Notes: generated by a model not told the origin, from the sequence alone. DNA of 64,000 bases from Atherix ibis (GCA_958298945.1 OY282607.1:74454868-74518867); one strand, 5' to 3'; shown: positions 32,190-46,686, numbered from the stretch's first letter. Translations and numbers: made by a program.

Positions 32190-34379
32190 AGAAAGTTTTT
32201 TAGATCTGAAAATTAATAATTAAAAAAATATCAATAATAATAGAACAGAAAAGTATTACAAAATAAGAAATATTAAAAATAGCCCCATAATATTTATTAC
32301 GAAAATTTTATGAACTTTTATCTTTTATGATAAATAATTTTCAGTAGACAATTTTCTATACTTCTTTAAACAGGAAAAATTTACAAGAATTCTTATCATA
32401 AATTAATTAAATAGCATTTTGTATAAAAATAGCATTTATCAACGATGTGAGATTTTAAAAATAAAATTACTTTATTACAGATTTTTTGAGCCACCACTCA
32501 AAAAAGTTACATATTTTTATTTATAATTTATAATAAAACATCTTCAAATATTCCAAATTATTTTATTTTACTATTTATAAGTTTTTGCATACTCTGATAA
32601 TAATAATATAATCGATAATTGAATATTTCTAATTGTATAGATAAATTAATAATGAACAGATACGTGTGGGTGGTATATATACATTGAAATATTTATAACT
32701 ATACAATAGAATAAACGTTGGTGGCTATTGGGCGATGATGGATTAATTAACACTAATTGTGTTTAATAATTTTTATTTTGTACCTAATGTCAGACTTCTG
32801 AATATATTAAAGTGAAAGTATACGATACTAATTATGAGTTACTAGTTTGGGAAATGCTTAAATTACTATTTCAAAATGGTCTACAATTTTATGTTTGATA
32901 ATCACCGGTTGTTCTTAGTCTTATATGATTTTTTTTATAAAAATCAATTTAAGACGGCCTCTTTTGAACTAAAAGAAGAAAATATCAACAATCCATTTAT
33001 TTAGAATAAAATGTATTTTTTTTTTGGTGATAAAACTATAATCAAAAATTTATGTCAATTGCAATGTGAAACTAAAAACACAATTCGAAATAATATAGTG
33101 TATGTGTTGACAAGAAAATGAGCCAGAATTTAAATTATGCTCGTAATCGTAAAAACCGACAACTTATGTGTTTTTAAGACCATTTCAACATTGGATTTTC
33201 TTTTTATCAAAGGCATTCTGATTTTTCAATTTTCCAATCATACTTGTATCGATTGATGATACGAGTAGGTCAAGAAGGTATTACATGTTCTGTTATTACA
33301 ATATGTAAGTTATGTGAATGTTATTTATTTTTTTTTCTTATTATTTTTAAAAGTTTATGATTGCTACATTTATGTACTATTACATATAGTGGTTGAATAT
33401 ATTTATAGGAAAATATATTGAGGATACCAAAATAACAATGATAATAAGGAGAAATTATGTACTTGCTCAAGTGTCATACTTTTACTTATGTTCAATTTCA
33501 ACATCTTCAATAACATTCAATTCGTGCTTGTACGTGTGTTGCAAGAGTTACCAATGCAGCTATAAAATTTTATAGTTTATTGGCACTTTTATATGATGAT
33601 AAGCTATTAGAATAAAATCAAATAAATAAATCGATTTCGATAACATGAGCTTGAATTATTATTATTTTTGTAACGATGTGACCTTTCATGTTGGTTTTTT
33701 CGGGCTAGGCTTTCTACATGAACAAATTCTTTTCAATCGATGAAATAAATTCCAACAACTCGTATTTGAACAATTTCGATAAGAAGCATTAATTGGTCTT
33801 CAATTGCGAAAATATTTTTCTCTAACGAGTATTAATTTTTTTAATTTAGCTACAAAACATTTATTTATTAGCATTTTATGCTAAATGCGAGACAAAAAAA
33901 TAAACTAAAATTAATAGAATAATTTCTGTTATCGCAATTAATAATAATTAGAATATGGGTTCTTTTTCGGAATTTACCGCCTTTTTTCAATTTCATTTTG
34001 ATATTATTAGATTAATTTTATTAGGTATCTTAATATAATACAATATAATTAGTATTATTTTTATTATAGGAACTTTAACCTTTAAAGAATAGTTTTTGGA
34101 TACACTAAATTATGATACAATAATAATATTTTATTACAATAAAATTAAGAGAGTTTTTAATTAATAGATTTATTTTAGTAATTAATAAAATTTTAATTAG
34201 AAAAAAAATATGTCTGATAAATAATAAAGCTTTGCTTGTTTTGTAAGAGATAAAATTTTACGAAAAACTATTTTGTTAATTATTTATTAAATAAAAAACA
34301 TCATCCTACTCATTTGCACATACTTTTTCCTTTTCTGAATCCACCCTCTCCCCATTCTGTGACATTTAACTCACTATCA
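32190..34379. other. AT-rich DNA without recognised features
   Basis: Non-coding in all frames that I could assess; long A/T runs only. Confidence 0.5.
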
Positions 34380-34690
34380 TTCTTCTAACGAAATTTCACC
34401 TTACCCAATATTTCTTCTCTAATGAGATTCTCGATACTTTGGAGCTTTTAAAATCTTTCAATATCCTTTCTAAGTTCTCTTTTTAATATCTTTACAAACT
34501 AACACACTCTACAAAGTCTAGCCACATCTAAGTGGTACATTAAACTAACCAAAATCCGACTTCATCCAACCCACACAATTACAGGTCGCCAAATGGCCTC
34601 ATCGTCTTGGTACTGCACCATGGCCCTTAGCTTATCTAATAGCGACCATACATCAAACAATCATAAAAAATTAAAAATAAAAATAAAATA
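34380..34690 (+). repeat. dispersed repeat, retroelement-like, copy 1
   Basis: Homologous to 59915-60235. Shared blocks include CTCTACAAAGTC, GCCAAATGGCCTCAT (GCCAAATTGCCTCAT in the other copy) and GCGACCATACATCAAACAAT near the 3' end. Both copies end on the plus strand in an A-rich tail, which suggests a SINE or the 3' end of a LINE. No coding frame is evident and the family is not recognised. Confidence 0.6.
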
Positions 34691-35443
34691 AGCAGACTTT
34701 AGTTGAAAATTGATAGTTTAATATAATTCTGCTTTTGAATATAATCACATTTTTTTAATTATTGCAATAAATATCATTAATTTGATATATAAAAAGATTA
34801 TATAAAAACTATAGGAAGACTTATTTAATAATAATAATATTTATTCTAATCTCTAATTACATTTTAGGTATATTTAATTATATTTTATATTTAGATAATT
34901 TGTAATCAACTTGTTAATGATATCTTTTTGAAAAGATGTAAATTCCTTTAAAACAGTTGCGTAGGGGTTTGTTTGGTGAAAAAACCCTTTCGTGGTTTTA
35001 ACGTGACTTAATTATTTTTTCATGTAACTTGAGTTATTAAACGAAAATGCAAAATATACATTTATAGCAGACGAGAAATCAGAAAATGTGAGAAGATATT
35101 AAAGGGATGGGTACTGTAAGTCAAAAGCTTTAATTCTCTTCTTTATATAAATTCTATTTAATTTTTCTTTTGAATACCCCTACCCTACAAGTAAACAAAA
35201 AAATTCTTTAAAAAAGTTTGGTTTCCAAAATCACAACTCTCCTCCCATTATTGATTTTACAATATCAATAATAATATATTTAAATGAAGCAGCAAATTAT
35301 TTACCAATAAATTAATTTTTCTTTGAATAATTAAAAACAATTTGATATTTTATTAAAGAAAATAAAGTAAAAATTATCCCAAAATAATTGTATATAATAT
35401 ACTAGCCATTATTCATACAGAGGAAAAAAGAGGTATAATTAGT

Positions 35444-35678
35444 TTTCAGAAAAGCTTTGAAATTTTATTGTACTTTCAAATTAGTTACTTTATTTTATTA
35501 CAAAATAGAAACTTTTAGATTTTTCGTATCTCCAAAAAGGATAATTATGTTTCTACATTGAAATATTATAGAAAAAAATGTTCCTGCTTTAATTATTCTT
35601 AAATAAAATTGACAGTTTTGTATCTAAGAACATGAACATCAACTTTTTATTTTAATAATTATTTTAATTTTAATTTTT
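35444..35678. repeat. segment A, first copy
   Basis: A 235-bp segment that recurs at 36107-36341. The two copies flank inserted segment B. It begins TTTCAGAAAAGCTTTGAAAT. Confidence 0.92.
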
Positions 35679-36108
35679 AGTAAAAAAAAATACTAATGAA
35701 TTTTTGTTTTGATCATAATTTTTTCCAAGTATTCGAATTTTTTAACTTATTTCTTTTTATTTTTCAAAAGCACATTTATAAATTATAGTAGTTGTGGAAA
35801 TATATTTGGAATTGTGCAATTATTCGTACATAAATATTTTCAAGTGTCTTTTTTTGTATATAAAAATAAAACTTTATAAAATTCTTGTTTTTGAAATATT
35901 CATTCAAATATTTTTAATTTATAGTACAAGTCTTTACTATTAATGAATAATTATGAGATTTAAGCCATGATAAATAATTAATGTTTTTTTAGAGATCATA
36001 TGAATAATTTAATAAGGGTGAACTGCAAACATATTTTATTAAGAGAAAACATCTTTGAAGTTTTGAGTTGAAATGTTTAGTTTCAAATTGGGCATGCAAT
36101 TTTCTATT
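35674..36108. repeat. segment B, inserted copy
   Basis: Copy of 31755-32189 in the same orientation, lying between the two copies of segment A. At the left join TTTTT is shared by A and B, and at the right join two T residues are shared. These are short microhomologies with no transposon ends or target duplication. Confidence 0.92.
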
Positions 36109-36341
36109 TCAGAAAAGCTTTGAAATTTTATTGTACTTTCAAATTAGTTACTTTATTTTATTACAAAATAGAAACTTTTAGATTTTTCGTATCTCCAAAA
36201 AGGATAATTATGTTTCTACATTGAAATATTATAGAAAAAAATGTTCCTGCTTTAATTATTCTTAAATAAAATTGACAGTTTTGTATCTAAGAACATGAAC
36301 ATCAACTTTTTATTTTAATAATTATTTTAATTTTAATTTTT
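36107..36341. repeat. segment A, second copy (A')
   Basis: Same 235 bp as 35444-35678, with no differences that I can see. After 36341 the sequence continues into unique DNA, which is presumably the original continuation of A. Confidence 0.92.
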
Positions 36342-38009
36342 TCTACTTAATATTTTCATTTTATTTTAAATAAGGTGAAAATATGATAAACTCATTTGGA
36401 GTAATCTTGATTTAATAGGAAAAGAAGTACTCGTAGCGGTAGAAGTGAAAATGGATTTTGATGAGAGTATAAGTATCTTAAACTGTAAGGAAGGTAAAAG
36501 ATCCATAAATAAAGAACGAATAATTTTTGTGGTGGCATAGTTAAAATGTTGTTTGAAGAAAACCAAAAATTGAATTTTCGTTGCCCTAAAACCAAAAGTT
36601 TTTGTTATTGTCGGTAAAGCAAAAAAAAAAAGTATGTCAACATTGTCGTATGTTTGTGTTTGATTGTGAATATTATGAAGATGTGTCCTTTGAGAATTTC
36701 TCATTAAAATTATCGTAAAATTAAACAACTTTATACAGCAATATATGAATTCCACGTTAAATTTTATTTATCTTATAATATAATAAATTGTTTATGAATA
36801 ATAATATTTTAGATATAATTTAGGCATTACTTTTGTTGTTATGTAAAATTATATTTTCTTATGTTAAAAGTCTCTTTTTACTAAAATTGATTATAAGAAA
36901 AATGATTAAATCTAATTTATCTAGTATACGTGTATGTGTATGTCAAGTTAATTAAAGTAGAGTGATTTAAAATGACTTTGCATAAAATATTTGTGTCTGC
37001 TGTGTTAATTACTTTTCCCTTGTTTTTATGAAATATATTAGAAAAACACAATACATAAATTCAAATGCGGAATTGTTAAAAAAAATAATGTTTTTTTCCT
37101 TCAAAATTTACTATAATTTATTAGTTCTTCTGGGTTGATTTTATAATTAGTCATAACTATTAACTAAGACAATATAATTTTAAATTTAGTTCAAAATTGG
37201 TACAAGTAAAAAGTAATATTTTGATATATTGTATGTTTAAACTGGATTAGCCATGAAGCTGCAAAGTTGAATTCAAACAACATTTTCTCCCCTAAATAAC
37301 TGTTGATGATTAATTTACTATAATTACTAAGTTAATTTCATAACAATCTATGATTATTGGTTGAATAAAGCTTTTGAAGTATCGATTTTTCATAAACCAA
37401 AAGTAAAGAGGTGTGTTCAATTATGATTTATCTATATGAATAGATATATATACAGTTCGACCATTAATAAGTGTATTTATCTAGATAAAAATCATAAATT
37501 TTTTTTACATATTGTTAGATTTCTTTTGTAGCAAATATTTTTATGTTCAAACTAAAAATTGATCAGTAAGCTATTCATTTTTCATTTGTAATTATTTCTC
37601 AGAATTGAAAATCTTATAACAATAATGATCTTTTGGCAGATATAATTTTTGGCTAATTGGATGTACAAAAAGGTCTAAGTTTTTGCAGTTCTAAATTTAA
37701 TGCATACCCATTGAATTATCCTAAAATTTTTTACTTATGAAATATATTTTTTAATATTCTCAAAAGATATTTTAAATTCATTTTCATAATACAATAGTAT
37801 TCTAGTAAATTATTATATTTTTAGTTAACATACTATAAATTTTAGTTTCGACCAAGCGCTTTTTATTATAAAATAAATGTTTTATACAAATTCGGGTAAA
37901 CATATATATTTTTTTATATTTGCCATTCTTAGTAAAGATTTTTAAATATTATAATACCTGAAACTGTCAAAAATAAGTTTCTGTTAAAAAGCTATTTTCA
38001 TAAGGTTCC
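36342..38009. other. AT-rich DNA without recognised features
   Basis: It contains the upper part of a 129-codon minus-strand frame (36755-36366) of unlikely composition (Phe/Ile/Leu/Ser-rich), with no family resemblance. I do not call it a gene. Confidence 0.45.
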
Positions 38010-38690
38010 AAAGTCAATAAGTGCGGCAGTATCAACCAGTTATCTTTTACAACAATTTAATTTTATTTTTCTATATCATTTTTATCCAGTTCAAAGTAGT
38101 TCCCTTAGGATGTTATCGACAGTACATAGGTACCGTCCTTCCATGTATTTTTTTTATCTTTTCATATGTCACATGGACTTAGCTTAGATGAATAGTGGCG
38201 CTGGGGAACCACATGAATTCCCTTTTCTGACAAAAACGAAGGCGTTTTCATGGTGGAACAAGTATCTGCAATGTCTGACCTAACGCGAACAACCCTTTTT
38301 GTGAGGCTTTTATCAGACTCAATGATAATCGACAATCTGACCTAACAAGAGCTCTTACTCGTTCTACATTTTTATCAGTTTTCGATATAGAAGACCTCCC
38401 TGAGCGGGGTTTGATGTTCACGAACACTGCTTTTGTTATTTCTAAAGGGTCGTTGCAAGTTTTCTTAAGTCAAATTTGTGGATTCAGTTAGCTTCGTTGC
38501 TCCAAATTCCGTTACCCTCCATTTCTCGCAATGTACTCGAAAAATAGGTTCGAGTAGTTAAAGCTTGCGGTTGAAAATTCTACTGCTGGAGAGCCTAACA
38601 AACAAACTATATGGCGTAAATCCTGAAATGCTGCCAAATTTTTCTCTGTGATGGCACACCACATTATGTGTTAAGTATGAATATGATATC
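38010..38690 (-). mobile_element. degenerate mariner remnant (FLJ37770-like)
   Basis: On the minus strand, across several frames, an HTH block reads PRSGRSSISKTDKNVERVRA and then LVRSDCRLSLSLI. After an internal deletion come VRSDIADTC and FHHENA (second aspartate changed to Glu), then SEKGIHVVPQRHYSSKLSPC, the region of the third aspartate. The whole part with the first aspartate is missing. GC content is higher than in the surrounding DNA. The ends are not defined. Confidence 0.75.
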
Positions 38691-41600
38691 CCCTACTACC
38701 GTTTTATCAAAGAAAAGTCTGTATACAAATTATTCTAAAAAGAGAATTGAATAAGTCAATAAAGCTAATCGACAGGGTTTTAAAGTCAAGTACTTCTGAT
38801 CAGTTCAAAGGTTATTTTGTACTATATTTCAACCAAAATAAAAGCTTATTTCTTATATCAGATATGCACATACATCGTTAGCAATCTGCTCTTAATGTAA
38901 ATACAATTTTCTAACTAACTAGAGCTAAACTATTTTTAGTATAAATCCTGTACTTTCACATGATTATTATGGAAAAATCATAAACTTTTTTTAATAACAA
39001 ACAATTAAAGTGTAGCAACAAATTAAGTAAAATTTATTATTTTAATAACTCTTGGTTATTTTTATACTATGGTTAAAGAAAACACTAGGTCAGATAATTG
39101 AAAAAATTTATAAATTAAAGAAAAAAACAAACAACAAAATCATAAACTGTTAAAAATATTTACAACTTGTATATATAAGAGAGTATACAAAATTATTGAG
39201 TTTGCAAGTAAAAATATTTACATATTCTTATCTACACTATTTACGTAAGCTCACTACATGTGTAGTGAAATAAATATAAAATTATACTTTGAATTCAATT
39301 AAAACACCTTTCGCTGTTCTAAAAATTGAAAATTTCCAAAAAAAAGATATAAAATAATTTTTCTTCGAAATAATTTTCATAAATTTTATATTTATTCGCT
39401 GATTGAAAATTTATTTTAAGAAAAACCAGAAGTTCATATTAAACGGACTGACTAAAAAGTTCAACTTTTAATTGGAATGAATATTTTTTTGTTAAATTTT
39501 CTATGTGGGAGTAGTCAAAAGAACTGAAAATTATTGAGAGCATGAACAGTTTTTCGTGGGAAAATTATTAATTCCTTTCCAAAATGAACTTTTCAGAAAA
39601 CTTATCAGTTCATAGGTATATCATGTTGTGATGATTCTCAAATTAGGTAATCTTTCTGTAGCATTATTATTATTATAATTTTTGTATATTTTTAATATAT
39701 GATATTTCTTATTTTTTAAGTAATATTTTTTTAATACATTTAGTCATCGCAAGAGGCTTACAAAAATATAAAACTATGTTAATGAAAAGTGATAAATTAA
39801 TGATGACGGTGATTATGGTCGAAGATCAATGGTGGACGTTAAACTGGACGCGGTTTCAACTCCGACAGAGTATATGGTGACTGTGTTGTGATGATTAATA
39901 AGAAATTTATACAGAAAACTAGTTAATCATATTGGATAAACTAGTTTTGCATTTCGGATCAAATTCAAACAAAACTACTTACTTGTATAAAATATATTTT
40001 TAAGTACTTGTTGGTCGCCTTCTTAATGAAAAATTCCATTTGCATGTTTTTATTCATCTTTAGATATATAAGATCGAATTTAGTACCTCATTTAAAGTAG
40101 CCATTATCATAACAGAGGCAAAAATTTAATTTTTAATGGATTAATTTTCTCTATTTTGAAAAAAAAACCAGTGGAATTATTTTTGAAAATTTTTTAAAAA
40201 TATTTGAAGTTTACATTTTATTTTAAAGACAAAAAGATTATTTGAAAGATATTATTGAATCTTAATTTCCATTTTAATCAATTGCCTATAATTCCGTTGA
40301 CTGAAGAGTTTTTATATGGTTTCTTTTCCCAAATATGGGTAACAAAGACCTATATTATATTATATAGAAATATTTCCTGTATAATTTTAACTGTTAAATG
40401 AAATTTCCTACATTTAAAGATAATTTCGTCATCCATAATTTTGAAAAAATTGATTACAAATTAATGCAAAAATTAATGAATATAAATATTGTCATTTTTT
40501 TTCTGTCATAAATGAGTGGGTTTAAAGACTATATGATTATTGGACTTATTGAATTGTATTTAAAAATAATAAGTTGGAGTCTAAAAAAAATTAAAAAACC
40601 GCAGTTTTTTTAAAAAAAACAATAATGAACGGTGGTCTTAAGTCTGAGTTTAAATCGGAAGCATTTGAATATTGAGAAGGATTTTATTTTAAAATAAGGT
40701 GATTTTAATAGTAATAATCCTTAGAAAATGAATCAAATACATTTATTTGAATTCAAATATATTCTAATATTATCCGTAAAATTCGAAAATTTTCTTATTC
40801 TGTACAACTTTTTGGCACTCTCTAAATCTGAACATTAGTATTACGTAGGCGAAGAGTAATATATTTTTACGCATAGATCATAGTAGACGAACTGAGAGGA
40901 TTACCACAGCTAAAAATCTTTGATCCACAAATATCAGTATACACGTATGAGCAGGAAACATAAGATTATCTTTCAAATAATGTTCAATAGGTAAATATCG
41001 ATGTACTTTTACTATAAATGAGTATTCAAACGAACAGTTCTACAAGCATTTTACTGTAATACTATGTGAACAAGTTGTTTGACGAATTCCAATTATGCAC
41101 ATGAGTACTTGTGTACATCGCGTTTGGCGAACGCCTACCGATTTTCAAATAGTGTAAAAACTTTTTGCATTTTCAAATTTGTAGGTTGTTGATGATGATG
41201 ATGATGATGATGACGACTACTACTACGAATATGACTACGTCAAATACATACGAATATAACTAATTGAGGGGGTCACGGAAGAGCGGTTATCTTCAAAAAA
41301 CTTTAATAGCATTGAATAAAAATCATGTGCGATAGATAAAATTGAAACAGGAACCAAACTGTAGTTCAACTTTGAAAGCTTCATGCCACTAGGCACGTAT
41401 ACCATCGATACTCATATAAATATTTTTAGAAGAATTTTAGAGAGTCTCAAGTGGGTAGTAGAGTCAAATCAGGAAAATCAAGAAGGTGATATACGATAAA
41501 GAAAATCAGGAATCGACTAGTCAGAAAAGGAATCAGTATCATATCATTACTATCCATGTAACATATCAATTTAAAATATTACAATTTAGGTTGATAAATG

Positions 41601-44199
41601 ATTAAACACTATAATATGAATATTTCGCCTAGTCTGTAATTACAAGAATTAATGACAAAACCCCGTTAAAAATTTAATTAATTGCAATTCACCTCTCATT
41701 TATAACTAATATTCTCAGTTTATTCAGAGTTTAATTACTTGTAATTGGAGAATTTTCTTAATAATTTCGTATGTTAAAAATGTTAAATATTTAAGAAAAA
41801 AATAAACTACTAATTAAAATGAAACGTTTTTTTATTGTTGTTGTAAAGAATATTACAAATTCGTTTTCTTTGTACATAAGAAAATAGAATACAATCAGGA
41901 AAAGTTTGTTTGATTATCTGAAATTGCATTGTACACATATGTGTATTATAAAGAAAGTTGCTTGGCAACGTCTTAGAGGTAATTTGGAACTGGCCAGATT
42001 CAGTATATGGGATTAGCCATTTTTCCATTTGAAAATGTTTGCAGTGTTAATGAGGTGAAAGCTGAAATTTAAGTTAGATTTCATGAAAACAAAAAAAAAC
42101 AATTCATATATTAAAAAGGGACTGTCAAAGGAAGTTAAAAGATTAAGGAGCTCTATGAGAGATGGATTCCTATTAAACAAAAACAGTGGGTTGTTTTGCA
42201 GTTCCGAAATAGGTGTATTACGATCGGACGGATGCCACTGGATTAACAAATCCAAAGGGGAAATTATAGGTGAGAGCATGCATTAGTATTATTGCAATGA
42301 AAAACAGTTTTGAAACGTCATACTATATCGGAAAAATCTGCATTCAAACATAACCAATAAATACGAATATCTGCATTTGCGAACCTTTTTTACAACGCAA
42401 ATATGTACATATTCGTACGTATCCACCACACCTTCAATCATTTCTGTTCAATAAGCATGAAGTTGCAATATTTTGAGATCATTTTCTATATCATCTTATG
42501 ACTTTCTTAATAATAAAGCACATCTACTTAAAAATATGTTGTTTTTTTTCTATCCATCATACTTACATATGACAATATGGTTTTTGTTATTAATGAAAAA
42601 TTTTCAATTTCGATTATTTTGATGTAATCAATTTTATGGTAAATTATTTAACCTTCTTTCTGCTCTCTATCTATCGAAGACTGAATTATACAAGTATGTT
42701 GTGGATCAGAAATTTTAATCACGAATAGACGAATGCATTTTTATGGAAATATTGATCATCAAATAAATCGGATATTTTAACGAGAGAAATTTTCATGAAT
42801 ACTTTATGAAAAAATTAGCTAGAAAGCGATCAAAAGATTATATTTATGGTAATTTATATTTCTTTTTATGGTAAAGATTAATGGTGTTGTAGATATGATT
42901 ACAGCTTGTAGACTTTTTTCTTCTTCATTATAATCCCCTTCCGGTTATTATTTATTTATGATTATATATAAAAAAAATATTTTTCAATAAAATATTAAAT
43001 ATATAATTATTTATCAGTACTTTTCAGTTTCGAATAATTTTTATATATTCAAGTTGGCATCAATTGGCAACAGAAATAAATACATTTAAAAGTTTAATAG
43101 ATTGCGCCTAGTATTTTAACACATTTGCATATTTGTTGCCGGCGGTAGCAATAATTGCTATTTGTTGAGCAATAATTACTTTGCGTATTTTTTCTTTCAA
43201 ATAAAGTTTTTTTATTGAAAAATTTATAAATTTTTTTAAATGATTAATTAATTAGAAAAAAAAAACATAATTTGTATAAGGAATCTGCATAACTTATTAA
43301 GTTACATATATATTTTGAGATTTAAAATTATTCAAAAAAGTGAAAAGATTTTTCCAAAATCAATTAGACAATTTCAAAATCGATTTTAGGTAAAAATATT
43401 GTTTCAGAATAAGTTAGGGCTTTATTATATTAATTTATGTATAAGCCAGTCTTTAAATTATTAAACAAAACAATTATTATAAGTGAAAATCATGACAGAA
43501 AAATTCTTACAAACCAATTACGAAAATAATTGCATATAAAAAATTCATTATATAAAATATTATATTACATCTTAAGGTTTTTTAGACCCTTACATAATTA
43601 ATAAAATTTGAAATTTAAGTTCATAGATAGATTAATGAAAGTGCATTTTAATTGCAATAAATTATTTTAAAATAAAACTTACTCATATACGTACAAGTGC
43701 TCATTTGGAAAGTTTTCAATTTCATCGAATCTTTAAGAATTTGTATGGGTATTTTCCTTGATATAAAAATCAATGCAAGAGTTTTGCAATTAAAATTATA
43801 TTTTTAATTATTTAAAACACATATATTCATGTTTGTTGAGTTTAATATTTTCATTTATTAAACAACTCAATATCACTTATAACAACTATTAAAAAAGTAC
43901 TTTTTCAATTTTTAGAAATACTTTTTAATTTTTGTCAGAAATTCTTAACAAAATCCAGTAGAAGGTTTTATAATATTATTTTTAATAATAATTTTTAAAA
44001 TTTCAAGAAAATTCATTCGAAGATTTTTTTTTTCGTATTAGTTTTAAAAATGACTTTTAAATAAAATTTAATTTTGCAAAATGCATATTTAACATATGAA
44101 TAATTTTCACAGAGTTTTTTTAATTGTTTTATTTATTATAAATTATTTGTTAAAAAATTTCGATGGAAAAATCACATTGAGTTAATATATAAAAACTAG
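38691..44199. other. AT-rich DNA without recognised genes
   Basis: A (GAT)n microsatellite of about seven units lies at 41191-41213, followed by imperfect ACT/ACG triplets to about 41225. A slightly GC-richer stretch at 42080-42290 holds overlapping short frames on both strands that I do not call genes. Nothing else stands out. Confidence 0.45.
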
Positions 44200-44380
44200 T
44201 TTAAAAAACGTCCGCGATGCCATGCAGTTCTTCACGTTCACGATCCACGCGCGTTGTTTGACTGTCAGCAAGAGAAGAACGCTAACTACTGGCGACCCCA
44301 CGACTGCTGCCTAAACGACTCGTTCACTAACCACCGACTGACTGTACGTACGTTCGTACTTTGAATTGGGGATACTCATT
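44200..44380 (-). promoter_or_regulatory. candidate core promoter / 5' exon (minus strand)
   Basis: A sharp GC-rich patch in AT-rich DNA, with several CpG words (ACGCGCG, GCGGACG). Read on the minus strand, it contains the initiator-like word TCAGTC twice in tandem (CAGTCAGTCGG, about 44334-44345) and, about 18 bases further on, CGAGTCG, partly like an MTE element. It lies upstream of the cv-c exons on the same strand and could be a distal first exon of that gene. No TATA box is clear and no transcript is known. Confidence 0.3.
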
Positions 44381-46686
44381 CACGATTTATTATTATTTCG
44401 AGTTCATATAATATAGTAAGCCAATAAAGAGTATACCATTGGAAAGGGGATATGCATATTGAAAAGTACAAGTTCCGACAGCGGAACACCTCTTGCCTAA
44501 TCGTACCGAACTTAATCGTATGGAGATTCAAATACGCGGTTTGGTCAAACTATGCCTGACTCTAGGCCTACACTGAAAGAAAATTTTGAAGACCATCGTC
44601 TTGTCTACTGCAATCTTACTCCCCTTAATTGTTTCCCGACACACTATAAATACTAACATTCGAGTATATGCAAAATAACTACTGACGTCTTTTTACTGCT
44701 TAATAAACAAATCTCGACTAAAACAAAGTCCGAATAAATATTATTACTAAAAATAACACAGTCGCATTTGATCATACTTTATGTGAGTGTGTATTATTCG
44801 TTTTAACTATATGTACATAAAAAATATGATTTTCAGTAAAAGCACAAAAGTACCACACGTTTAAAACGCTACTTGAGACGGTTTCGAACGCGTATGAAGT
44901 GAAACATTTTTGACTTGAGTAGTACTTGTACTAGTCGAGGTGATATGGATGCCCCAAAAGTGCTTGTGCCCACTTCTAATGTATTCGTTGCTACTGTACT
45001 TAACTTAGGTTAGGGATTTTCTGTTTTCTGAATAGCCATAGTCATAAAGAAATTTGTCAAAGAACTAAAAACTAGACACTACTCTATGTTAAGGACTATC
45101 TCATATTAATATGCATAGTGGTAGGTTCGTATTCGACCTCATCACCGTAGGCTTTCTCGACTTAGTACAAGTTTATGTGTGCATTGAACTGCAACCAGAT
45201 CTTCTAGTTGGTGTTAACTGTAGTGCAACAAGGTTTGATATTATCTATTGCTACTCTGGCCTTCTGTCGTATTCAGGAAAACTATGAACATATTATCGGG
45301 AATATATGCCAACATAAGTGTTCGAGTCAACAAATTCAGACTAGAGCACTTTTTATTCACAAACGACACTAAAATGGATCAATGAATTCTGCTATTAAGC
45401 AAGAGTAACGAAACACTTTGAATGGTTTGCCATGTAAAGTTTTTAGAATAATTTCAAATAAAATCTATTGGAGAAATATATGAAAAATGAATTATTATGT
45501 AAATTACCTTGCCAGAGGTTCTGTTTTTTTTTTCTTCAATATTATTGAAACTTAGGCAACTTTAAGGATTTTAACACTATAAAGATGAATAGAAAAGTAT
45601 CATAAATAAAAACTAAAAAATTATATATGTACTCGAGAAATAGTCAATATTAACAATACGGTATTATAAATCCATTAAAATGTTTCTGTAATATCCTGAT
45701 ATGATAAATTATTTACATATAAAAAAATTATTGTCAAAAATCTATTTGATATTAAGTCATATTTAAAAACAAATCTGTGGACCTTAAAAAATTTAGAATG
45801 GACCTTAAAAAATTTTGGAAAACTTATTCCTAAGCATGGAAACTTCAAACTTCATTTTTTTAAATATAATTACTAAGAATTGAAGAAAAAGATAGAACAT
45901 TTTCAATTAAAGGGAGAAAAAAATAAAATTTATCTGTGCTATATAAATATTATTTTATAAAAATACGACAGCATATATACATACATACACTGCGGATATT
46001 ATATATTTTAAGATACTAAATACTCATAAGCATTCTGATTATCGTTTCTCGATACTTAAGAACCAAAAAAAGCCGATTATTGTAATTATTATATTTAATA
46101 TATGTCATGGAGAAAATTACGAAGGACTATTACAAAAATATGATTTGCTTCTATTAATATTGGTTTATTCTTCTTTGTCGTACGAAATTAGTTCTATGCT
46201 AGAAAAAATCTTTTAGATAAAATTGCTTGAGTTATTGTGGCACTTGTAATTGATAATTCAGTACAAATATTACAAGAAATCACTTGATTTTTTTTTTTAG
46301 ACTACAAAAGAAAATATTTTATTCAACGTTTCTAATTCCAAAAATGTTATTTAAAAAATGAGTTTTTGATTTATTTTTTGAGGTCGAGTTTTTGCCAATT
46401 ATTTTTACAAAGGGTATGACTTAGACACTCGTATATTTATTTAAATTTTGATTGTATATTTTAAACATAAATATGTATGATAAACATACAGATCTAAAAA
46501 AATTCTTCGACACGTATTTGAAAGCAATGTTTTTGTGAATTTATCAAATCAACTTGAATCTTCTCTTCCATTAAATTCCAAATCGTATAATAAATAATTT
46601 TATAAAAATTTATTTTAATATAAAATGTTAACTAAATGATACATTTAAGTAAATCTGAATAAGTAAAATCCAAAATATATTTTATC
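44381..46686. other. no gene recognised
   Basis: Composition is moderately GC-richer to about 45450, then AT-rich. No open frame, transposon or hairpin was identified. Confidence 0.45.

Noticed and set aside
36366..36755. 129-codon minus-strand open frame
   Set aside because: Composition is Phe/Ile/Leu/Ser-rich as expected from AT-rich DNA. There is no family resemblance, no splice context and no GC shift, and the start used is not a strong ATG.
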